Shown piece after piece: positions 28,410-36,576 of a DNA stretch of 64,000 nucleotides (positions are counted from its first letter, which is position 1; each line of letters begins with the position of its first letter). A program made the position numbers and the translations under genes. The stretch is from Novosphingobium sp. RL4 (GTDB lineage Bacteria; Pseudomonadota; Alphaproteobacteria; Sphingomonadales; Sphingomonadaceae), in the NCBI RefSeq assembly GCF_035658495.1, contig NZ_CP141944.1:372001-436000 (forward strand), in the 5' to 3' direction. Under the pieces are notes generated by a model, which saw only the letters and a list, made by a program, of their open reading frames with translations, was not told the DNA's origin and did not search any database.

Positions 28410-30779
28410 TCAGTCGTCCGCGTTGGCTTCCGACTGGGGACCGGGCTTCTTGGCCGACTTCTTTGCGGCCGGGGCCTTCTTGCCCTTGACCACCTTGGGC
28501 GCGGCGGGCGTCAGTTCGAAGTTCAGCGCGTCTTCCTTGACGGAGACGTGAACCTCGCCGCCCTGCGCCAGCTTGCCGAACAGCAGTTCTTCCGCCAGCG
28601 GCTGCTTGACCTTCTCCTGAATGACGCGCGACATCGGGCGGGCACCGTAGAGCTTGTCATAGCCGCGGTGGCCGAGCCATTCGCGCGCATCGGAGTCGAA
28701 CTGGATGTGGACGTTCTGGTCGGCCAGCTGGAGTTCGAGCTGGAGAATGAACTTGTCCACGACCCGGCTGATCGTTTCCTTGCCGAGATAGGCGAAGGGC
28801 ACGATGGCATCGAGACGGTTGCGGAATTCCGGGGTGAAGAGCTGCTTCACCGCTTCCTCGCCGGCATCCGCCTTGGAAACGTCGCCGAAACCGATGCCTG
28901 ACTTGGCCATGTCCGATGCGCCCGCGTTCGTGGTCATGATGAGCACGATATTGCGGAAGTCCACGGTCTTGCCGTGGTGGTCGGTCAGGCGGCCGTTGTC
29001 CATCACCTGCAGCAGGATGTTGAACAGGTCGGGGTGTGCCTTTTCGATTTCGTCGAGAAGCAGGACCGCATGCGGCTGCTGGTCGACGGCATCGGTGAGC
29101 AACCCGCCCTGATCGAACCCGACATAGCCCGGAGGCGCGCCGATCAGGCGGCTGACCGAGTGACGCTCCATGTATTCGGACATGTCGAAGCGCTGCATCG
29201 GAATGCCCATGACCGCGGCGAGCTGCTTGGCCACTTCAGTCTTGCCGACGCCGGTAGGGCCGGAGAACAGGAACGAGCCGATCGGCTTGTCCGGATCGCG
29301 AAGCCCCGCACGGCTCAGCTTCATCGCGGTGGAAAGCACCCCGATCGCCTTGTCCTGGCCGAACACCACGCGCTTCAGGTCGCGTTCGAGATTCTCGAGC
29401 GCCTTCTTGTCGTCCGAGCTGACCGACTTGGGCGGGATGCGCGCCATCGTGGCGATCACCTGCTCGATCTCGCGGGCGGTGATCGTCTTCTTGCGGCGGC
29501 TGGGGGGCACCAGCATCTGCATCGCGCCCACTTCGTCGATCACGTCGATCGCCTTGTCGGGCAGCTTGCGATCATTGATGTAGCGCGCCGAAAGCTCGAC
29601 CGCGGTCTTGATCGCGTCCGGCGTGTACTTGACCTTGTGGTGTTCCTCGAACGCGGTACGCAGGCCGCGCAGGATCTTGATCGTGTCTTCCACGGTGGGT
29701 TCGTTCACGTCGATCTTCTGGAACCGGCGCAGCAGGGCGCGGTCCTTCTCGAAGTGGTTGCGGAACTCCTTGTAGGTGGTCGAACCGATGCAGCGGATCG
29801 TCCCGCCCGACAGCGCGGGCTTGAGCAGGTTCGAGGCATCCATCGCGCCGCCGCTGGTGGCGCCGGCGCCGATCACCGTGTGGATCTCGTCGATGAACAG
29901 GATCGCGTGCGGCATCTTCTCCAGTTCGGAGACGACCTGCTTCAGGCGTTCCTCGAAGTCGCCGCGATAGCGGGTGCCGGCCAGCAGGCTGCCCATGTCG
30001 AGCGAGTAGATCACCGCTTCGGCCAGGACTTCGGGCACTTCGCCTTCGACGATCTTGCGCGCCAGACCTTCGGCGATGGCGGTCTTGCCGACGCCGGGAT
30101 CGCCCACATAGAGCGGGTTGTTCTTCGAACGGCGGCAGAGGATCTGGATCGTGCGGTCCACTTCGGGGCCGCGGCCGATCAGCGGGTCGACCTTGCCCAG
30201 CAGCGCCTTCTCGTTGAGATTGACGGTGAACTGGTCGAGCGCCGAATCCTTCTTGCTGGCGTTCTTGGCCTCGGCCTTTTCCTCGGGCGTGGGGGCGTGT
30301 TCCTCGTTGCCCTTGGAGCTGCGGTCTTCCACGCGCTTGCCGCCCTTGCCGATGCCGTGGCTGATGTAGCTGACGGCGTCGAGGCGGCTCATGTCCTGCT
30401 GCTGCAGGAAGTAGACGGCGTAGGAATCGCGTTCGGAGAACAGCGCGACCAGCACGTTGGCGCCGGTGACGGTATCCTTGCCAGAGGACTGGACGTGCAG
30501 GATCGCGCGCTGGATCACGCGCTGGAAGCCTGCCGTGGGGGCGGGATCGCCCTTTTCCTCGGTCTTGAGCGACTGGTATTCCTGGTCGAGGTACTGGCGC
30601 ACCACGTCACCGAGGTCGCCAAGGTCCACGCCACATGCCTGCATGACCTGTGCCGCGTCCGGATCGTCGATCAGGGCGAGCAGCAGGTGCTCTAGCGTGG
30701 CGTACTCATGGCTGCGCTCGGAAGCGTGCGACAGGGCCGAGTGCAGTGTCTTTTCCAGGCTTTGCGCGAAACTTGGCAT
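28410..30779 (-). CDS. clpA: ATP-dependent Clp protease ATP-binding subunit ClpA
   Basis: 789 aa. Unfoldase that feeds substrates to ClpP. Two Clp_N repeats form the N-terminal adaptor domain, followed by AAA1 (Walker A GDPGVGKTA, about 220) and AAA2 (Walker A GPTGVGKTE, about 500). It lacks the ClpB middle domain, and has ISHGIGKGG and a Lys/Ala-rich C-terminal tail (KGKKAPAAKKSAKK). The clpS adaptor gene, often directly upstream in related bacteria, is not adjacent here: upstream is DUF1192 after 146 bp. A long open frame on the opposite strand is only codon-bias shadow. Confidence 0.96.
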   Translation of the reverse strand: MPSFAQSLEKTLHSALSHASERSHEYATLEHLLLALIDDPDAAQVMQACGVDLGDLGDVVRQYLDQEYQSLKTEEKGDPAPTAGFQRVIQRAILHVQSSGKDTVTGANVLVALFSERDSYAVYFLQQQDMSRLDAVSYISHGIGKGGKRVEDRSSKGNEEHAPTPEEKAEAKNASKKDSALDQFTVNLNEKALLGKVDPLIGRGPEVDRTIQILCRRSKNNPLYVGDPGVGKTAIAEGLARKIVEGEVPEVLAEAVIYSLDMGSLLAGTRYRGDFEERLKQVVSELEKMPHAILFIDEIHTVIGAGATSGGAMDASNLLKPALSGGTIRCIGSTTYKEFRNHFEKDRALLRRFQKIDVNEPTVEDTIKILRGLRTAFEEHHKVKYTPDAIKTAVELSARYINDRKLPDKAIDVIDEVGAMQMLVPPSRRKKTITAREIEQVIATMARIPPKSVSSDDKKALENLERDLKRVVFGQDKAIGVLSTAMKLSRAGLRDPDKPIGSFLFSGPTGVGKTEVAKQLAAVMGIPMQRFDMSEYMERHSVSRLIGAPPGYVGFDQGGLLTDAVDQQPHAVLLLDEIEKAHPDLFNILLQVMDNGRLTDHHGKTVDFRNIVLIMTTNAGASDMAKSGIGFGDVSKADAGEEAVKQLFTPEFRNRLDAIVPFAYLGKETISRVVDKFILQLELQLADQNVHIQFDSDAREWLGHRGYDKLYGARPMSRVIQEKVKQPLAEELLFGKLAQGGEVHVSVKEDALNFELTPAAPKVVKGKKAPAAKKSAKKPGPQSEANADD

Positions 30780-30925
30780 CTAGAAGACTTTCATTTGGGA
30801 GGGAGACTCTCCTTGCGGGGGAGTTTTGATAGGGCTTCGTTTCAACTCATATATAGGGTCGCTCAGGAGGGTTGCGAGGTTGACGTGAAAGGTAAGGTCC
30901 GGGATCGGGCCCAGTGTGACGACGA

Positions 30926-31159
30926 TCATGATTGCTTCGGCCTGAACAGGGCATCCGCGGCGCGCATGTGCGCGGCCGATTTCTGCCGGTGAGCCTTGAT
31001 GCGTTCGATTTCTGCTTCGAGAAGCGTGACGCGTGCGTCGAGTTCGTCCAGCGAAAAGCGATCTAGGCTTTCGCTGGCGAGAAGGCTGGCGGCACCAAGT
31101 TCAGCCCTTCCGGGGTTGTTCTCGGATGACCACCGCCGCGGTCGATCGTCGTCGTCCAT
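30926..31159 (-). CDS. DUF1192 domain-containing protein
   Basis: 77 aa, short and charged. The core SLDRFSLDELDARVTLLEAEIERIKAH is the DUF1192 signature and is predicted to be a coiled coil, with a disordered acidic N terminus (MDDDDRPRRW). Function unknown; widespread in alphaproteobacteria. Divergent from the quinone oxidoreductase gene with 89 bp between starts. Confidence 0.88.
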   Translation of the reverse strand: MDDDDRPRRWSSENNPGRAELGAASLLASESLDRFSLDELDARVTLLEAEIERIKAHRQKSAAHMRAADALFRPKQS

Positions 31160-31210
31160 TGCAATGCAGCATCGGACTGTACTTCGGCACTGTCAATGGC
31201 CAGAAATTAT

Positions 31211-31230
31211 GTTCCACTTCAAAGTGGGAC
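31211..31230. promoter_or_regulatory. possible operator: 20-bp inverted repeat
   Basis: GTTCCACTTCAAAGTGGGAC: 9-bp arms (GTTCCACTT and AAGTGGGAC) with one mismatch and a CA spacer, ending 18 bp before the quinone oxidoreductase ATG. Position and symmetry fit a repressor operator; the regulator is not identified. Confidence 0.45.
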
Positions 31231-31248
31231 TGTGGCAACAGGATGATC

Positions 31249-32250
31249 ATGTTAGCCAACCTACCCAGTACGATGACCGCGATCGGCTTCGAAACGCCCG
31301 GCGGTCCCGAGGTTCTCCGGCCCGTGACGGTGCCCGTTCCGTCGCCCGGTTCCGGCGAGGTTCTCGTCAGGGTTGCCTTTGCCGGCGTCAATCGTCCGGA
31401 CGTGGTGCAGCGACAGGGCAAGTATCCGCCGCCGCCCGGCGCATCGCCGCTGCCGGGGCTGGAAATCTCGGGCCGGATCGCCGCGCTGGGCGAAGGCGTG
31501 AGCGAATTCGTGCCGGGGCAGGCCGTCTGCGCACTGGTGGCGGGCGGCGGTTATGCCGAATATTGCATCGCCAAGGTGGGCGCCTGCCTCCCGGTGCCCG
31601 AATCGCTTTCTCTCGCTGAGGCGGCGGCCTTGCCCGAGACCCTGTTTACCGTGTGGCACAACGTGTTCGAACGCGGCTGGGCGCGGGAAGGGGAGACCAT
31701 CCTCATCCATGGCGGCACCAGCGGCATCGGCACCATGGCAACCATGCTGTGCCGCCAGTTCGGCCTTACCGTGATCGTGACCTGCGGTTCGCCCGCCAAG
31801 TGCGCCCGCGCGCTGGAGATCGGCGCCGACCATGCGATCGACTACAGGAGCGTCGATTTCGTCGAGGAAGTCGCCCGGATCACCGGGGGCAGGGGTGTGG
31901 ACCTCGTGCTGGACATGATCGCGGGAGATTACGTCTCGCGCAATCTGAAGTGCCTTGCGCCCGATGGCCGGCATGTCACCATTGCCGTGCAGGGCGGCGC
32001 GAAGGCGGAAATCAACATGGCCGTCGTCATGAGCCGCCGGTACACGCTGACCGGATCGACGCTGCGTCCGCGCACGGATTCGTTCAAGGCGCTGCTCGCC
32101 CAGGAGATTCGCGCCAATGCCTGGCCGCTGGTCGAGGATGGGGTGCTGCGCCCGGTCATGGACACCCGATTCCCGCTCGCCGAGGCCGCTGCGGCCCATG
32201 CGCGGATGGAGGCGGGCGACCACGTTGGAAAGATCGTGCTCGAAGTCTGA
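31249..32250 (+). CDS. NAD(P)H-quinone oxidoreductase (PIG3-like MDR family)
   Basis: 333 aa from the ATG at 31249, chosen for the AGGA ribosome site 5 nt upstream; the longer upstream frame is unsupported, and MTAIGF at 31273 is another possible start. Family signatures: AFAGVNRPDVVQRQGKYPPPPG and the Rossmann motif HGGTSGIGTMA. Zinc ligands are absent, as expected for PIG3/quinone reductases. Probably reduces quinones in the cytosol. The preceding palindrome may make it inducible. Paralogous in family to the gene at 210-1178. Confidence 0.9.
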   Translation: MLANLPSTMTAIGFETPGGPEVLRPVTVPVPSPGSGEVLVRVAFAGVNRPDVVQRQGKYPPPPGASPLPGLEISGRIAALGEGVSEFVPGQAVCALVAGGGYAEYCIAKVGACLPVPESLSLAEAAALPETLFTVWHNVFERGWAREGETILIHGGTSGIGTMATMLCRQFGLTVIVTCGSPAKCARALEIGADHAIDYRSVDFVEEVARITGGRGVDLVLDMIAGDYVSRNLKCLAPDGRHVTIAVQGGAKAEINMAVVMSRRYTLTGSTLRPRTDSFKALLAQEIRANAWPLVEDGVLRPVMDTRFPLAEAAAAHARMEAGDHVGKIVLEV

Positions 32251-32353
32251 TCGGGTCCGGGACGAATCGCAGCAGCGGCAAGCAGAACAGAGTTGCCGAA
32301 AGCTAGGCTTTTGCTTGCCGAATGGACAAAGTTTCCCTAAATCGGCTCTGTAC

Positions 32354-32376
32354 GGCCGCTCCGCGAAGGGGCGGCC
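32354..32376 (+). other. hairpin in the trcR leader
   Basis: 9-bp stem GGCCGCTCC / GGGGCGGCC with one wobble pair, no following T-run, ending 27 bp before the trcR ATG. Could attenuate read-through from the upstream gene or mask the ribosome site; nothing else is visible in the 153-bp gap. Confidence 0.4.
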
Positions 32377-32403
32377 CTTATTGTTTCCGCCGGAGATAGA
32401 GAC

Positions 32404-33111
32404 ATGAGCCAGCCCACTCCGCTGATGCCGCACGCGACCGCCTCGTGGCTGGTCGATACCACTGCGTTGACCTTCGAGCAGATCGCAGAGTTCTGCGGCC
32501 TGCACATGCTCGAAGTTCAGGCGATGGCCGATGACCTGGCATCCAGCAAGTATACCGGACGCGATCCCGTGCGTTCGGGCGAACTGACCATGGAAGAGAT
32601 CGAGAAGGGCCAGGCAAACCCGGAGTACAAGCTCCGTATGCACAAGGTTCCGGTCACCTCCAGCCGTACCAAGGGCCCGCGCTACACGCCGGTGTCCAAG
32701 CGTCAGGACAAGCCCGACGGCATCGCATGGATCCTGCGCAACCACCCCGAGGTTTCGGACGCGCAGATCGGCAAGCTGATCGGCACCACCCGCAACACGA
32801 TCGCCGCGATCCGCGACCGTTCGCACTGGAACATCGCCAACATCACGCCGAAGGACCCGGTCACGCTGGGCCTCTGTTCGCAGCGTGAACTCGACTTCAT
32901 CGTCTTCAAGGCCGCCAAGAAGGCCGGCATCCAGGACGATGGCCAGAGCGACGAACGTCTGACCGACGATCGCGACGCCCTGATCGAGGAACTGCGCGCC
33001 GAACGCGAAGCCGCCTCGCGCGCGGCCAGCGAAGCCGCGCAGGAAGCCGAAGTCGCCGCCTGGCTCGAAGCCAAGCGCGCTGCCGAGGCTGCCGGAGAAA
33101 CCGGCGAGTAA
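32404..33111 (+). CDS. trcR: cell cycle transcriptional regulator TrcR (DUF1013)
   Basis: 235 aa. The DUF1013 core is full length: PLMPHATASWLVDTTALTFEQIA at the N terminus, then a helix-turn-helix region IGKLIGTTRNTIAAIRDRSHW (about 125-145). It has an Ala/Glu-rich, probably coiled-coil tail. The family is essentially alphaproteobacterial; a role in cell-cycle transcription is proposed. It starts after a CGGAGA ribosome site and ends before a strong bidirectional terminator. The name follows family annotation; direct evidence for the mechanism is limited. Confidence 0.88.
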   Translation: MSQPTPLMPHATASWLVDTTALTFEQIAEFCGLHMLEVQAMADDLASSKYTGRDPVRSGELTMEEIEKGQANPEYKLRMHKVPVTSSRTKGPRYTPVSKRQDKPDGIAWILRNHPEVSDAQIGKLIGTTRNTIAAIRDRSHWNIANITPKDPVTLGLCSQRELDFIVFKAAKKAGIQDDGQSDERLTDDRDALIEELRAEREAASRAASEAAQEAEVAAWLEAKRAAEAAGETGE

Positions 33112-33175
33112 CCCGGCACCCGGATCAGGGAATAGCGGATCGCCCCGATCCGCCGTTCCCTTCCGCTGGAACACG

Positions 33176-33214
33176 AAAACGCCCGCGAGCAGGCTTGCTG
33201 CTCGCGGGCGTTTT
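33176..33214. terminator. bidirectional intrinsic terminator
   Basis: 13-bp perfect stem CGCCCGCGAGCAG / CTGCTCGCGGGCG, flanked by AAAA and TTTT, 5-nt loop. Serves trcR (+) and the lipoprotein gene (-). Confidence 0.92.
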
Positions 33215-33267
33215 CGCATGTGCGCGGTGCGCTTTCGCGTATCCCGGATTCCCCGACAACCTGCCGG

Positions 33268-33687
33268 TCAGGGCTTGCGCAGCGCGGCGATGCAGGCGGC
33301 GCGGTCAACGTCCTGCCCGTCGGAAGAACGGCGGGCATCGATATAAGTGGCGACCGGCTCCTTCGAACTGGTCGAGGGGTAAAGGAAGATGTCCAGCAGG
33401 CAGGCATTCCCGGTGAACTGCAGTTTGCGGGCATCGCCTTCCCATACATTGAGACGGGGCTGGCCGAACATGTGCACGAGCTGGCCCTCGTTCGATCCGA
33501 TCACGCCTTCGACGCCGGGGATGGTCTGGATGCTGGGATTGCGCGCGGTATGCGAGGGCTGGCGAACCGCGGGGATCCGGCTGCCGCGCTGGGGCGGGGC
33601 GGTCGGCGTGCTGGAAACTCCGCCCGAAGTGCTCGAACAGGCGGCCAGCAATGCGGCCATCGCAGCGGCGGCAAGAGGGCCGCGCAT
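33268..33687 (-). CDS. predicted lipoprotein, sphingomonad-type
   Basis: 139 aa from the ATG at 33687, chosen because it opens a clean lipoprotein signal (MRGPLAAAAMAALLAAC, lipobox LAAC, Cys17). A Ser/Pro/Thr linker is followed by a compact domain with VEGVIGSNEGQLVHMFGQPRL, a DxxGxP-like pattern, then GNACLLDIFLYP and a conserved-looking C. No family I can name with certainty; it resembles small SmpA/BamE-like outer-membrane lipoproteins in layout (GxxGP loop), which is inference. Divergent from the PfkB kinase gene over 233 bp. Confidence 0.7.
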   Translation of the reverse strand: MRGPLAAAAMAALLAACSSTSGGVSSTPTAPPQRGSRIPAVRQPSHTARNPSIQTIPGVEGVIGSNEGQLVHMFGQPRLNVWEGDARKLQFTGNACLLDIFLYPSTSSKEPVATYIDARRSSDGQDVDRAACIAALRKP

Positions 33688-33920
33688 TGCCGGCCACCGG
33701 GGCGCGGGCCTCTGAAGCGCGAACCACCTAAGCGCGGCGGGGCGAGAAACGGAACGGCGAAAAGCGGGAAGGGAGGCCCGGGCCTGGCTCTGGTCGATCA
33801 TGGTCACGCCCGGCATCGCGCGGCGTTCCGAAGCTGTCAACTGCCGCCACGCTTGCGAAGCGGCGGGCTGCACGCTACTCGCGACCTGACTTCCAGACAA
33901 TTCCAAGGACTCTTTTCCGC

Positions 33921-34928
33921 ATGGCCCAATCCCCCGTGCCGCCCAGCCTCGACGTGATTGCCATCGGCAACGCCATCATCGACGTCATCGCCAACTGCGA
34001 GGACTCGCTGATCGAGGAACTCGGCCTGTCGCGCGGCGGCATGATGCTGATCGACGCCGACCAGGCGAAGAGCCTCTACGACGCCATGGGCCCCGCCCGC
34101 GAGATTTCGGGCGGTTCCGCCGCCAACACGCTGGCCGGTCTTGCCGCGCTCGGCGCGCGCTGCGCTTTCATCGGCCAGGTCGCCGAAGACCAGCTCGGCG
34201 AAGTGTTCACGCATGACATCCGCGCCGGCGGCATCGCCTTCGACGTTCCGGCCCGCCCCGGCAACCCGCCGACGGCGCGCTGCCTGATCTTCGTCACGCC
34301 CGACGGCCAGCGCACGATGAACACCTTCCTCGGCGCATCCCACTACCTTCCCGCAGAAGCGCTGGACGAAAGCGCCATCGCCAGCGCGGCCGTGCTGTAC
34401 CTCGAAGGCTACCTCTGGGACCCGGAAGAACCGCGCGCGGCCATGCGCAAGGCGATCGAGGCTGCCCGTTCGGCAGGCCGGAAGATCGCCTTCACCCCTT
34501 CGGAATGCTTCGTGATCGACCGTCACCGCGCCGATTTCCTCGACCTGATCGAGACCGGCAAGATCGACGTGCTGTTCTGCAACGAACACGAGATGGCGGC
34601 GCTCGTCGGCCATGACGATTTCGAGAAGGCCGTTGCCGAACTGGCGCCGAAGATTCCGGTGCTGGTCGTCACGCGCGGTGCGGACGGCGCCGAGGCGTTC
34701 TCGGACGGCCAGCGCGCCAGGGTCGGCGCCGAGCCGATCGGGCGCGTGGTGGACACCACCGGCGCGGGCGATCTCTTCGCCGCCGGCTTCCTGTTCGGCC
34801 ATGTGCGCGGAAAGAGCCTTGAGGAATGCCTCAAGTATGGCGCGATCTGCGCCTGCGAGATCATCTCGCACTACGGTGCCCGCCCTGAGGCGGACCTCCA
34901 GGCGCTGATCGCCGAACGCGTCGGCTGA
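33921..34928 (+). CDS. PfkB family carbohydrate/nucleoside kinase (adenosine kinase-like)
   Basis: 335 aa. The ribokinase fold is complete: N-terminal GNAIIDVIA, the glycine pair GGSAANTLAGLAALG, and the ATP/anion-hole motif DTTGAGDLFAAGFL near residue 275. The sequence pattern is closest to the adenosine kinase-like PfkB group of alphaproteobacteria, which phosphorylate a sugar or nucleoside with ATP. The exact substrate cannot be read from the sequence. Monocistronic, ending in a strong terminator. Confidence 0.88.
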   Translation: MAQSPVPPSLDVIAIGNAIIDVIANCEDSLIEELGLSRGGMMLIDADQAKSLYDAMGPAREISGGSAANTLAGLAALGARCAFIGQVAEDQLGEVFTHDIRAGGIAFDVPARPGNPPTARCLIFVTPDGQRTMNTFLGASHYLPAEALDESAIASAAVLYLEGYLWDPEEPRAAMRKAIEAARSAGRKIAFTPSECFVIDRHRADFLDLIETGKIDVLFCNEHEMAALVGHDDFEKAVAELAPKIPVLVVTRGADGAEAFSDGQRARVGAEPIGRVVDTTGAGDLFAAGFLFGHVRGKSLEECLKYGAICACEIISHYGARPEADLQALIAERVG

Positions 34929-34953
34929 TCCGGCCGGGCCGGCAGCGGCAGGA

Positions 34954-34989
34954 AAAGAGGGCTCCGTTCGCAAGAACGGAGCCCTCTTT
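34954..34989 (+). terminator. intrinsic terminator after PfkB gene
   Basis: 16-bp perfect stem AAAGAGGGCTCCGTTC / GAACGGAGCCCTCTTT with a GCAA loop. Confidence 0.9.
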
Positions 34990-35058
34990 GCGTCCGGCAC
35001 GGCGTTGACGCGGCGCCTTTTGCGCGCGAGGCTGGCCTTTTCCCGATCAGGAGCACTC

Positions 35059-35595
35059 ATGGCCCAGCACATACCGGCTCACGATCCACAGGGCGAACCG
35101 GCCCTCATCGACTTCGAGGCAAGCTGCCTGCCGGAATACGGCCCGTCCTATCCCATCGAGGTGGCGGTGGCGCGGGTCGACGGGCAAAGCCGTGCTTGGC
35201 TGATAAGACCCCTTCCGGTGTGGCGGACGTGGGACTGGTCGGAAGAGGCCGAGGCGCTGCACGGCATCAGCTTTGCCACTCTCGAATCGGAGGGGCTTCC
35301 GCCGGAGCAGGTGCTGTCCGAACTCATCGCCTTCGTGGGGGACCGGCAGGTCTATTCCGATGCCGATCTCGACCAGTACTGGCTGGAAATCCTGTGCCAG
35401 GGAATCGGAGAAAGCCTGCCGTTCCCGATCCGCTTCCTGGGGGAATGGATGGTCGGGCAGGGCGTTTCGCGCGAACAGGTCGATGCGGCGCTGGAAGAGG
35501 CCCGGATTCGCCTGCCGGCGGAACACCTTGCCCGCGAGGATGCCAAGCGCCTCGCGATGGTCGTCAAACTGCTGATGGAGAATGAACCGGCATGA
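35059..35595 (+). CDS. DEDD-type exonuclease-like protein
   Basis: 178 aa from the ATG at 35059 with an AGGAGC ribosome site. Near the N terminus ALIDFEAS resembles the ExoI motif (DxE) of the DnaQ/RNase T fold. DADLDQYW could be ExoII, and EHLAREDA near the C terminus fits the H-x4-D of ExoIII. The four acidic residues and the histidine are in the right order, so a 3-prime to 5-prime exonuclease or RNase T-like activity is plausible. It is shorter than polymerase epsilon subunits. It overlaps the next gene by 4 nt (ATGA). Confidence 0.65.
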   Translation: MAQHIPAHDPQGEPALIDFEASCLPEYGPSYPIEVAVARVDGQSRAWLIRPLPVWRTWDWSEEAEALHGISFATLESEGLPPEQVLSELIAFVGDRQVYSDADLDQYWLEILCQGIGESLPFPIRFLGEWMVGQGVSREQVDAALEEARIRLPAEHLAREDAKRLAMVVKLLMENEPA

Positions 35596-36008
35596 TCACC
35601 CGTGAAGCGACGATGCTGCGCGTCCATGTTCCCGTTACGCAGGAGACTCTTGCCGCCATGCTGGCGGGAGACGGCGAGGCGGCGGAGCGCGACCCGGTTC
35701 TCGCATCGATCCTGGCGACGATTCGCGAGGACAACCAGCTCGGCAATTTCGGCTTCTACAAGGGCGTGGTCGAGATGGGCCTGGGCTGGGAGAGCTTCGT
35801 GCCCGGGCAGGATGCGACGCCCACGGTCGGAGAATCCGGCAAGATCAGCCTTTCACCGACCGTGGTGGTCAAGGTCCACGCGCCCTGCCGCGCCGACGAC
35901 CCGACGTTTCGCCAGGCGGTGGACCGCATCATGGCGATTCACCCGTGGGAAACGCCGGTAATCGAGATCGCCCCGCTGCGGCTCGTCTGCCGGGAGATCA
36001 GAAGGTAG
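35592..36008 (+). CDS. uncharacterised protein with a Nif3/CutA-like C-terminal strand
   Basis: 138 aa. The start overlaps the exonuclease-like gene (ATGA), so the pair is probably co-translated. The C-terminal segment AVDRIMAIHPWETPVIEIAPLRLV resembles the HPYEEPAYEI strand-helix of NIF3-type PII-like domains. The rest (GNFGFYKGVVEMGLGWESFVPG) I cannot place. No signal peptide or membrane helix. Its last 11 bases overlap the end of the convergent membrane-protein gene. Confidence 0.65.
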   Translation: MITREATMLRVHVPVTQETLAAMLAGDGEAAERDPVLASILATIREDNQLGNFGFYKGVVEMGLGWESFVPGQDATPTVGESGKISLSPTVVVKVHAPCRADDPTFRQAVDRIMAIHPWETPVIEIAPLRLVCREIRR

Positions 36009-36576
36009 TCGGCTGACCGGCCGGCGGGCCGTAGCCGGTCGCCCCGGCCGGCGGGATCGACTGGGCAGGCGACTGGGCAGGCGGCTGGTTGGACTGGAAG
36101 CGGGCAAGGCATTCGGCCTTGCGCTGTTCGCGCGCATCCGAATAACTCTGCGCGGTCTGCCCGGGCAGGGCGCAATCGCGTTCCGGCCGGACGGGGACCT
36201 TGGCGCGGCAGCCGTCCTCGGTGGCGAAGAGATTGTCGGCACAGTCCGCCAGCGCGGCCACGTCGGCGTCGTGCTGTGCGCGGCAGCTCGCGGTCCAGCG
36301 CTGCTTGTAGGACAGTTCCGCGAAGTTCAGGCAGTCCTGATATTCCTGCTGCGCGGCTTCCTGCCGGCGCGACTGTTCGGCCTGTTCGCGTTCCTGCGCC
36401 TTGGTCTGCGCGTCCTGCTGCTTCTGCCGGGCTTCCTGCTCGGCCAGCACACGGGCTTCCTGCCGGGCGGCCTGTCCGGGCAGGAACACGCCGTAGTAAT
36501 AGCCGACGCCGGCACCGGCGAGCAGCGCCGCTGCCGCCAGTGAGCTCTTCAGAAACGTATCGACCTTACTTGCCAT
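35998..36576 (-). CDS. single-pass membrane protein with coiled coil
   Basis: 192 aa from the ATG at 36576, inside the last bases of purD. One hydrophobic helix near the N terminus (about 11-31, [21 protein letters not shown]) is followed by an Ala/Gln/Glu/Arg-rich stretch (about 36-75, [18 protein letters not shown]) predicted to be a coiled coil. Several cysteines ([29 protein letters not shown]) and a Pro/Gln-rich tail follow. No family recognised. Overlaps purD by 11 nt upstream and the converging gene by 11 nt downstream. Confidence 0.7.
   Translation of the reverse strand: MASKVDTFLKSSLAAAALLAGAGVGYYYGVFLPGQAARQEARVLAEQEARQKQQDAQTKAQEREQAEQSRRQEAAQQEYQDCLNFAELSYKQRWTASCRAQHDADVAALADCADNLFATEDGCRAKVPVRPERDCALPGQTAQSYSDAREQRKAECLARFQSNQPPAQSPAQSIPPAGATGYGPPAGQPTTF

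Noticed and set aside
31211..31230. Candidate eighth parS site
   Set aside because: The half-sites are GTTCCACTT/AAGTGGGAC without the CACGTG centre; it does not match the other seven.
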